Below are positions 8,425-15,000 of a stretch of 15,000 nucleotides of DNA, piece after piece. Numbering within the stretch: position 1 is the first letter of the stretch; every line of letters starts with the position of its first letter. The translations under genes were made by a program, and so were the position numbers. Source of the stretch: Zopfochytrium polystomum. Lineage: Eukaryota > Chytridiomycota > Chytridiomycetes > Chytridiales > Chytridiaceae. The stretch covers positions 1 to 15,000 of the forward strand of contig JAIVFJ010000406.1 in the NCBI GenBank assembly GCA_025765615.1, given 5' to 3'. The notes under the pieces were generated by a model. That model was not told the origin of the DNA. It did not search any database and saw only the letters and a list, made by a program, of their open reading frames with translations.

Positions 8425-8905
8425 AAAGAAAGGGTTAGTTTCATCAGTTTTATAATGGTAGAGTTGCCTGCAAATCGAAACCAAATGTATGACCGGAAAG
8501 AGAAAGATACAAATCGAGAGGACATTCAGCACCCCCTGCTAAGGTAACCAAAAAAAAAGAAAGAAAAAAGGAATAAGAAGAGAGATAAGCTAACAGCGGG
8601 AGCGGGTTTGGAAAGATATTGTAAGTTCGTTTTATTTTCCACGAAGAGTGATTTGCAAAGGGACGTGGAGGTTTTTGTCCAAGGTTAGCAGTAGAGCCAT
8701 GCACAAACATACGAGAGGGAAAGCAAGAAAGAGAGAGAGAAAGGAAGACCCAATGCCTTTTCCATTCTAAATCAAGTAAGTATCAGGGCGCGTAAAGTGG
8801 TGAGCTGTTTTACGAGAAAAAGGTGCACACATTAGCGGCGTTGACCTCAAACAACCTCCATCGTCGTGGAAGTGGTTTTCAAGCTCCAGCGTCGGGCGTT
8901 CCTTT
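8425..8905 (-). pseudogene. Relic of the 3' end of a YTH gene (last exon and 3' flank)
   Basis: This block aligns, with many substitutions and indels, to 12175-12697, the last coding exon and 3' flank of the intact YTH gene. The coding part is about 8832-8905 on the minus strand; it keeps the TGGAGCTT block and the ending CAACGCCGCTAA with the stop codon at 8834-8832, but has a small deletion and many changes. Conserved blocks in the 3' flank include GGTTAGCAGTAGAG and AGTTCGTTTT. No YTH domain remains. It marks the right end of the first duplication unit. Confidence 0.82.
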
Positions 8906-8937
8906 TTTTTTGAGAGAATTGAACACCATTGTCAGTC

Positions 8938-10170
8938 AGCCGCCGCCGCCCCCGCTGGCGGTACAAGCCGAGTTTGTGTGCTTTGGCGCGATCCACACGT
9001 TCGTGACGCGCATGCACCCCGGCTCTTTGCCAAGATCCAGCAGGGCCAGCAGGCGGCGGCGGCGATCAGCCGTCATCGTTGCCGTCGTCACCGGGAGCCA
9101 AAGTCAGGGTTTTGCCGTTTGTGCCGACCGCCGCCGGCGGGAAGCCGGCGTCTAATCAGATTTCAGACGCTCGACGGGATGGAGGTGAGGTTTGCGGGAG
9201 TGCTTAGTGCTTAATATTCTATTTTATTTTTTTTTTTTAAATTTTTTTTTTTCTCCGGCAAGCTTGGGTTCCACATCGCATCACCGCGGTGCTTCTGGGC
9301 AACCTCGCAAAGATCTATGTCGAAGCATTCATTCCAAAAGTCAAAGCTCAGGTATAGCTTGAGGCCCTGGTTGTTTTTTTTTTTGTATTCTAATTCCCCC
9401 CTTGCCTGACTCGATTACGAAACATTCCCACACCCTCGCAGCCGAAATTCGTCTCCCACGTCCACCTTAATGTCTGCCGGCCTCGTCATCACGGACCAGA
9501 AATCGGCCTCTATTGCGCCAAACGGCGTCGATCTCCGCACTGTGAGGCTCTCGGACTCCGTCCCGTATGAGAATCCCCACGCCGCGTCACACGCGGCGTC
9601 CGGAGATTCTAGCAGCGAGCCGTCGTCGCACATTGACAGCGTGTATGATGCGCTCGGCTTCCCCCACCGCCGCCTCGACGGCGGTATAAAACCGCGCGGC
9701 CCGCGCGTCCTCGCTCTCCTCCTTCCACCACGACTCCTTGATCCTGGTCCTCCTCGTCTCGCTCAAAGCTGGCGGCGTCGGCCTGAACCTGACAGCGGCG
9801 TCGCGCGTCTACGTCGTCGAGCCGTACTGGAACCCTGCGGTGGAGCAGCAGGCCGTCGACCGGCTGGGTCAACAGCGCGTCGTCGAGACGGTCAAGCTGG
9901 TGGCGAGGAGCACGATCGAGGAGAATATTGTGGCGCTGCAGGCGAGGAAGAGGGAGTTGGCGAGGCTGGCGTTTAGGGAGGGAGGAGGAGGAGGTTCAAG
10001 GGCGGCGAGCGGGGTGGAGGAGGAGGAGGAAGAGGTAGAGGAGGAGGTGGTGTGGGGGAATGACGGAGGGAAGGGAAAGGGGAGAGGGAAGGGGAAGGAA
10101 GGCGCGGCGAGGGACAGAAGGGAGGCGTTGAGGCAGTAGAGGTTGCTGGACTGCAGCTTTTGTTTGAGTG
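8938..10170 (+). pseudogene. Truncated HLTF/Rad5-like helicase pseudogene
   Basis: Sequence from 8938 matches the functional-type copy from its HIRAN exon onward (QAEFVCFGAIHTFVTRMHP, then a frameshift). HIRAN exons 2 and 3 and their introns are recognisable at about 9263-9351 and 9441-9655, with a 4-nt deletion in exon 2 and another small indel in exon 3. At 9655/9656 the sequence jumps directly to the C-terminal helicase lobe, skipping 2,345 bp (3384-5728 of the left copy), so Walker A, DEAH and RING are absent. The lobe keeps GGVGLNLTAA, but 9 bp are lost in motif VI (QAVDRVHRLGQQR becomes QAVDRLGQQR). A TAG stop at 10137-10139 removes the terminal LLFE motif. There is no 5' end or start codon. 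This is a decayed tandem duplicate, not a retrocopy. Confidence 0.93.
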
Positions 10171-10442
10171 AGAGCACGTTTCCGTTTCGTCCTTTTTTTT
10201 GGGCCTTCCGCTTCCTACTTTATTGCGCTGTTCTCTCCCAGCAGCTCAACTCAGTCATCCATGACCTAACCTAAGTTCTGGGAGCACACGGCAGGCACAA
10301 CGTGAAGTGAGAGTTGCTTCGACATTGGTTTACTTTATTATTATCATTTATGCGAAAGCGAGTGCAGGGGATAACAGCAAGCAATTAAATAAGTATTCTT
10401 CAAGCCCCACCCGAACTATCACCGTTTCCGACTGGTGTGCAA

Positions 10443-11719
10443 TCACTCAGCACCGCCGGAAAGGTCCATTCGCTTTGCGACGTCCGCAACCCACTGCCCA
10501 ACAAAGTCTGCGCAATCCGAGAGAGGTGGACCACAAGCGAGAGCACCTTCGTCGTTGCCAGGGCTGCCTTTGGCCATAATGGGATCTTGCGGAAACGACA
10601 ACAGTTCTTCATGGTCAAGGGTGCAATCGCTGTCGCCGCCAAACCGATCTCGAGGACCGGCTGAAGTATGCATCTTGTTGTGGGCTTTGAACAGCTTCAG
10701 ACGAAATTCCAGGTATTCCATCGCTGGCCAGGATTCCTGAGGCCCTTTGAACTTTATTTCCTTGCCCTGCTGCAAATGGGAAGCTCTTTCCGGCGGTTCC
10801 CAGCCAGGTGCCAGCTCGATGAAATAGCGGATTCCGTGCTCTCCTTCTTCCACTTTGATCGTAAAATTGTGGTCATCGAAGAATTTGTGGTCATTAGGGT
10901 CGAGAAGAAGCCCGTTTCTCACGGTATATGATGGCATCGCATCCACGCTCAAAGGATCAAACTGTCGCCAATGTTTGACCTCAACGATATGGGCCGCTTG
11001 TGAGTTCTCAGGTGGCGATCCCGAAACAGGTGAGACTCCATCCCGTTCCATTAGCATACTTCTGAACCGTTTCTCAGCTGTCCTCGTTTGCGACGGGATC
11101 GATGCTGCAACAACAATTGAAGTGAGTAAGAATCTGCGGCTCAAGGGTAGGAGTATTAACCCTCACCGATCAAAAGGGCCTTTTGTTGTTCTTTTAGGTG
11201 GTTTATTCTCTCCTGAAGCTTGTCGCGTGTTTTTGTCCACAAAGAACCAAACTTATCCCCAGCCTCAGCCAGGCAATTCGCCAGCGTTTGCTCTTCTTCT
11301 TTCTTGGACTGCTCTTCTTCTTTCATGGACTGCTCAAAGTCCCGAAGTGAGCCTTCTGCACGTCGTCTTTCCTGACTAAAGAAGCTTCGTGTCTCGGAAT
11401 CAACAGCCTGAGCTGTCATCAACTTCTCGTTCCACGAAACCACGGCTGCTTCAAGGCGTTCAATGAATTTTTGCCGCACAGCCCTCCGATCTTGGAACTG
11501 CTTGAGACGGTTCTCTGCCTGCTGGATGGCAAAGTGGCGCTGCTGGACTTCCATGTTCCCCAGCATAGGGTCAGCCAAAAGTGACTTCAAGGAATCGATC
11601 TCCCGCTCATTCTCTTCGATCTGTGCCTGTGCCAGCGCCCTCCGAGCGGCTGAATGGGACGATCGGGACGACGACGACGACGGCGAAGAGAAGGAGGAGG
11701 CAGAGGAAGGGGAGCCCAT
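10443..11719 (-). CDS. Gene X copy 2: coiled-coil protein of unknown function, two exons
   Basis: Exons are 11719-11167 and 11104-10443, giving 404 residues from the first ATG. From the Ser-rich tract (GSPSSASSFSSP) through the coiled coil and most of exon 2 it is nearly identical to copy 1. The N-terminus differs: homology ends exactly at the codons before this ATG, so the start codon lies at the rearrangement edge. The frame stays open further upstream without ATG, so an upstream exon could supply another start. At the C-terminus one extra T (10474-10476, TTT against TT in copy 1) shifts the frame, replacing the last residues by AKRMDLSGGAE and a stop at 10445-10443. Which ending is ancestral is not clear. 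As in copy 1, the function is unknown. Confidence 0.78.
11105..11166 (-). other. Gene X copy 2 intron
   Basis: This 62-nt phase 1 intron runs from GTGAGG to TTGCAG on the minus strand. It differs from the copy 1 intron by one substitution and one deleted base. Confidence 0.9.
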
Positions 11720-12174
11720 GCCTGCTGGCGAGGCGGGGGCGGCGGCGGCAGTGAAAGCAAGCGCAACGTCGTCGATCTGGTGGTTTTCGGGGCGTTTATG
11801 TTGCGGTAAGGAATTTTTTTTGCTCGGTTTGTGGCGTTTGTACCACCTGTTTGATCTGTTATGGAGCACAGGCAAATCTGAGGCTGTCAGGGCCGAAAAC
11901 ACGCTCCTCGCCTCGTCGTCGCATGGTAATCAGCCAATGCAATCATCGCCCCTCGAGCGGGAGAGGAGGACGAGAAGGAATAAGAGGAAGGGGTTTGGAG
12001 TAGGAGCTCGAGGGCGGGAAGGGGAAGTGCAGGCACGAGAGGGGAAAGTGGAGTTGAGGGAAGGCGACAGTTGGCAGGAGCTCCGTATATCTAACAAGAA
12101 AAATCTTTCATTTCTCGCCAGATTTACCCAACAAAGACCACTCGCTCGAGCAAACGAAAAGCAAAATGATCATG
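11720..12174. other. 5' flank of gene X copy 2, not shared with copy 1
   Basis: No reliable gene is seen. A GA-rich stretch occurs at about 11955-12060. The minus-strand frame of gene X remains open back to about 11900 but lacks an ATG. The block is unrelated to the flank of copy 1, so the two gene X copies probably have different promoters and N-termini. Confidence 0.55.
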
Positions 12175-12627
12175 GGAAAGAATTGGTCTCATCATTTCGA
12201 TAATTGTAGAGTGGGCCTGCAAGCTGTGCTCAGACGAAACCAAAAGCAGGACAGGGAAAGAAAATGAATACGGTACAAAGTTGACAGGATATACAAAGCC
12301 CCGAGCAGCCCCTTCCTCTCTCCCCCCCAACAAGAAAACGAAGAAGTAGAAAGACACAGTAAAAAGCGAGAGCGGGGTTTGGAAGGATATTGCAAGTTCG
12401 TTTTCTTTTACACAAAATGTAAGTTTTGCATAAACGGGGATTTTTTTTCGCAAGGTTAGCAGTAGAGACATGGACCTGAATACGAGAGAAAGCTCAGCGA
12501 GCAAGCAAGAGAGGTAGAGAGACAGGAGAAAAAAAGAAAGGACGACCCGACGCGTTTTCCTTTATAAATCAAACAAGTATCATCGCGTGTAAAGAAGTGA
12601 GCCGTATTCGAGAAGAGTGTGGAAGGA
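12175..12627 (-). other. 3' flank of the YTH gene
   Basis: This non-coding region downstream of the YTH stop matches the relic at 8425-8831, with patches of strong similarity (for example TTTGGAAGGATATTG against TTTGGAAAGATATTG) among diverged sequence. The patches may be 3' UTR elements or simply residual homology. Confidence 0.65.
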
Positions 12628-14999
12628 TTAGCGGCGTTGCCCTCTACCTCCGTCCTCGTGGGAGAGATCTCGAAGCTCCACTTCGCGTCGATCGTACCTT
12701 TCGTTGGAGGCAGGAAGTGTTTGAATGCAAAAGCGACTCGCAGCCCCCCACTCCTCACGTCAAATCCCTCTCACCATTCCCAGTCGTCCAAAATACAAGT
12801 CTTTGGCGTGTACCCGGCGAAAATTGTGAGAATCTCTCGACCAACGTCCAGATTTACTTCCTGCGTGTCGCGCGAGTTTGTCACCGGCTTGTTCTCGTTG
12901 TTTCTGGTGAAAAGGGGGGTCAGTCATCAGAGAACGGGTGGTGGCATGCGATCCAGCGAATGTGGGGAAGTGCGGCGACCGACGAAGCAAAGCCCACCCG
13001 AAAATAAAAAGTACTCACACGACCCTGATATGTCGCAATATGCTGTTCGGCACGTCCTTGACAAACAGCCACTCGACGGCAAACACGCCCTTCCACTTGC
13101 CGCCCTGCGCCCAGACGTTGCTCGAGCGGCTCCAGTCGACGTCGGTGGTCATGACGGCGGCGCCGCAAAAGTGGCCGCTAGCGTTGACGCTGAAGAAGAG
13201 CACGACGGGGGTCACGGGCGCTGCCGAGCAGGACGACGACGACGACGACAACGACGACGCGGAGGAGTGGTAGTCGACGGCGCCGAGGGGCGAGTTTTGC
13301 GCGGCGCGGAAGGCTTGGCTTAGTCGCCGGTTGCCGAGGTCGGTCGAGGACCAGATTGAGTACTTTATGGACTTGAAGACGTCGTCTTCGGTGAAGGACT
13401 TGATCACAAAGTATCGGGCCTGTCGGTTTGGCAGGGGAAGAAAGGATTAAATTGTCCCCTCCACGGGTTCAATGGGAGAAGAGCATGGACGGGGGGAGGG
13501 GGGGTTTCCCTCACATTGAACAGAGTCCACTTCATTTCTCGCAGCGTCGGGTTGAGCCTCCTTTCGCGAACGAGCCTCTGCGTCGACGTCTCGAGCTCCC
13601 GCATCGGCACCGACGGCGGTCCAAAGAATGTTGGAGAGGAATGAGTCGGACTTTGCAAACGCTCGGACAAGGGGAGCCGCGATCTTGCGGCCCTCTCCCG
13701 CTCGAGCGCAATCATGGGAGACAAGCGGTACGGTCTCTCGTTCTCGACGCTGCTCTGGTCTAGGCTTAGGCGCTGCATGTTTCGTTGCATCAGATCGATG
13801 TCTCCTTGCACCCTGAGTGAAAGCTCTTGCTGATGAAGCCCAGAAGGCATCGTCTCGCACTGATTGAAGGGAGAATGCGGATGACGGACTGTTGCGACCG
13901 TTTTCGGCGGGTTAAATAGGGCCAAACATTTTGGAATCTATCCCAAACTTACGCTCAGTTGGAGAAGGCTGCGATTGGTACACGTGCTCGATGGATGCAA
14001 AAGAGGACACCGTTCGGCGATGGGAAGCAGACCATTGATTGCGGCAGTGCTCCCAGATTGCGGACGCGGTGCTTTGTCGGGTAAATGTTCCCGGCGAAAA
14101 CGAGGGCTTCAGATAGGGGCTCGTGGACAGCCGGACGAGGCCGCGATCGTTGACGTTAGGCTCGTAACGAGCTTCGTCAAGCGGACTCGGTTCCCGTTTG
14201 ACATCCCCGGAGCCAGGACCCAAGTATTGCGGTCGGCTGAGCTGCAGCGCGTCTCCTGCGCGTGGGATTTGTTTGTTTGGGGGGGAATGGTTTGCAAGCT
14301 GTGCCACCATCACACGTGAAGGAACGCACCAGTCATCGGTAAGAAGTTCGCCACAGTACTGCTTCGCTTGCGTGGAACGACCGATCCAGTTTGGTACCCG
14401 CCCTCACTCAATGCAGCTCCAGAGGTCTTGTTGGCCGCACCGGTTTGCCAGTCGTAGTCGTCGGCGGGTGAGAAGCGCTGCCGCTGCAGCAGCGCCGGAT
14501 CCGGGGAACCGCTGTCGGCGGCAGGAGCGGTGGGAGACGTCTCTCCTCCAGGTTGTCGCCACAACGACGCCACGTACGGCGCGGTTTCGCCGCTCAGGCG
14601 CATGCTACGCGGCCAGTTCAGCCATTCGCGGTGATCGGCGTACCCAGGAGCGGAGGCGAGACCGTACGCCGGTGAGCCGCCCGTCGCAGCCGAGTTTGCC
14701 TGCGGGCGCGGAGGTGCGAGGTACGGCGGTGTGGCTGACCCGTCAGCACCGTACAGCGGCGAGGCGAGCCCTTTACCGTCGGCAGGAAATGAGGGCTGGG
14801 GTTCCTCGGATTTGATAAAGTGGTGGTGGTGAGCAGACAAGAGGCCACTGGCAGGCAGCGTCGCCGACATGACCCTCTTGTGATCGTGCTGCTGCGGGGA
14901 TGGCTGTGGCGGTCGATGGGTGTTGGGGAACTGCGGTTGTTTCTGTTGCTGTTGCTGTTGCTGTTGCTGTTGTTGTTGTTGTTGTTGGCGATAGTAGTG
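12628..14999 (-). CDS. YTHDF-type m6A reader protein, six exons seen, 5' end beyond the window
   Basis: YTH proteins bind N6-methyladenosine in mRNA and influence decay or translation in the cytoplasm. Exons seen are 14999-14330 (open at the edge), 14255-13953, 13888-13515, 13419-13019, 12903-12775 and 12697-12628; joined they give 648 codons in one frame. Numbering from the edge, residues 5-19 are 15 Gln, followed by Pro/Gln-rich disorder; the YTH domain spans about 450-625 ([49 protein letters not shown]). The three aromatic-cage tryptophans are present: W472, W552 and W558. The [15 protein letters not shown] block is diagnostic of the YTHDF rather than the YTHDC group. Oddities are a Ser-rich insertion (about 500-514) inside the domain and one extra residue between the last two cage tryptophans. 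The tail [16 protein letters not shown] ends at TAA 12630-12628. The true start codon lies upstream of the window or is the ATG at 14870; the open frame with poly-Gln favours the former. Confidence 0.93.
12698..12774 (-). other. YTH gene last intron
   Basis: This 77-nt phase 2 intron runs from GTGAGA to GAAAG. It joins DDWEW to [11 protein letters not shown]. Without splicing, the frame stops at once (TGG TGA). The duplicated relic conserves the last exon sequence, supporting its reality. Confidence 0.82.
12904..13018 (-). other. YTH gene intron inside the YTH domain
   Basis: This 115-nt phase 2 intron runs from GTGAGT to CACCAG. It joins LRHIRV to [13 protein letters not shown] and restores the conserved YTHDF block, which fixes both boundaries. 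Confidence 0.94.
13420..13514 (-). other. YTH gene intron before the YTH domain
   Basis: This 95-nt phase 0 intron runs from GTGAGG to GACAG. It joins KWTLFN to ARYFVIKSF, so the YTH domain begins exactly at an exon start. Confidence 0.92.
13889..13952 (-). other. YTH gene intron (second seen)
   Basis: This 64-nt intron starts with a consensus GTAAGT and ends AACAG, phase 1, with TTTAAC as a possible branch site. It joins SPTE to [10 protein letters not shown]. The next downstream AG would break the frame. Confidence 0.82.
14256..14329 (-). other. YTH gene intron (first seen)
   Basis: This 74-nt intron runs from GTGCGT to CGCAG in phase 1. The frame change between flanking exons requires an intron of length 2 modulo 3, which this satisfies. 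It joins NFLPMTG to DALQLSRPQ. Other sites in this low-complexity part cannot be excluded. Confidence 0.68.
14942..14986 (-). repeat. CAA/CAG repeat encoding poly-Gln
   Basis: Fifteen Gln codons (six CAA, then alternating CAG and CAA) lie in the YTH gene frame at the right edge of the window. The mixed codons make the tract less prone to slippage than a pure CAG run. Confidence 0.95.
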
Positions 15000-15000
15000 G

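Noticed and set aside
11463..12203. Plus-strand open frame opposite gene X copy 2 and its flank
   Set aside because: It is antisense to the coiled-coil coding frame, and the equivalent frame in copy 1 ends differently; the spliced minus-strand gene explains the conservation.
12597..13323. Plus-strand open frames over the YTH exons
   Set aside because: They are complements of the YTH domain exons; the minus strand gives a fully consistent YTHDF-type protein with GT-AG introns.
14198..14815. Plus-strand Arg-rich open frame opposite YTH exon 1
   Set aside because: The minus-strand frame is continuous with poly-Gln at the window edge and splices in frame to the YTH domain.
1..15000. CRISPR arrays, tRNA or rRNA genes, and transposase genes
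   Set aside because: No regularly spaced repeats, cloverleaf-like sequence or transposase motif was noticed on either strand by eye. A covariance-model scan would be the decisive check for RNA genes.

Overview
The window is eukaryotic nuclear DNA. Genes are split by short GT-AG introns (54-115 nt), several with CTAAC/CTAAA-type branch sites. Coding DNA is GC-rich, long Ser/Pro/Ala/Gln low-complexity tracts occur, and there are large CA and GA microsatellites. The gene content (a HIRAN-SNF2-RING helicase of the HLTF/Rad5 type and a YTHDF-type m6A reader) with compact introns suggests an early-diverging fungus or another small-genome opisthokont. The species cannot be named from the sequence alone.

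Layout: (1) 1-1111, a microsatellite-rich 5' region. (2) 1112-6248 (+), a nine-exon HLTF/Rad5-like gene with all domains and motifs but at least two certain frameshifts. (3) 6674-8209 (-), a two-exon coiled-coil gene of unknown function, here 'gene X' copy 1, convergent with the helicase. (4) About 8425-8905 (-), a decayed relic of the 3' end of a YTH gene. (5) About 8938-10170 (+), a truncated helicase pseudogene with HIRAN and the C-terminal helicase lobe but no ATPase or RING. (6) 10443-11719 (-), gene X copy 2, about 99% identical to copy 1 over most of its length. (7) 12628-14999 (-), a YTHDF-type m6A reader whose 5' end lies beyond the right edge.

The main observation is that items 2-7 are explained by one DNA-level tandem duplication. 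The ancestral order was helicase(+) - gene X(-) - YTH(-). A segment running from the HIRAN exon of the helicase to the last exon of the YTH gene was duplicated. The internal joint (about 8905-8938) therefore abuts a YTH 3' fragment and a helicase lacking its 5' end, while the outer left helicase and outer right YTH gene keep their full extents. Introns are retained in both copies, so this was not retroposition. The second helicase copy then lost 2,345 bp internally and acquired frameshifts, a motif VI deletion and a stop codon. Divergence between copies is uneven: gene X is nearly identical while helicase and YTH relics are clearly diverged, pointing to gene conversion or strong constraint on gene X.

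Functionally, the helicase family acts in replication-fork reversal and PCNA polyubiquitination, and the YTH protein would bind N6-methyladenosine in mRNA. No operon-like link between them is implied. The neighbourhood looks like ordinary nuclear genes caught in a segmental duplication.
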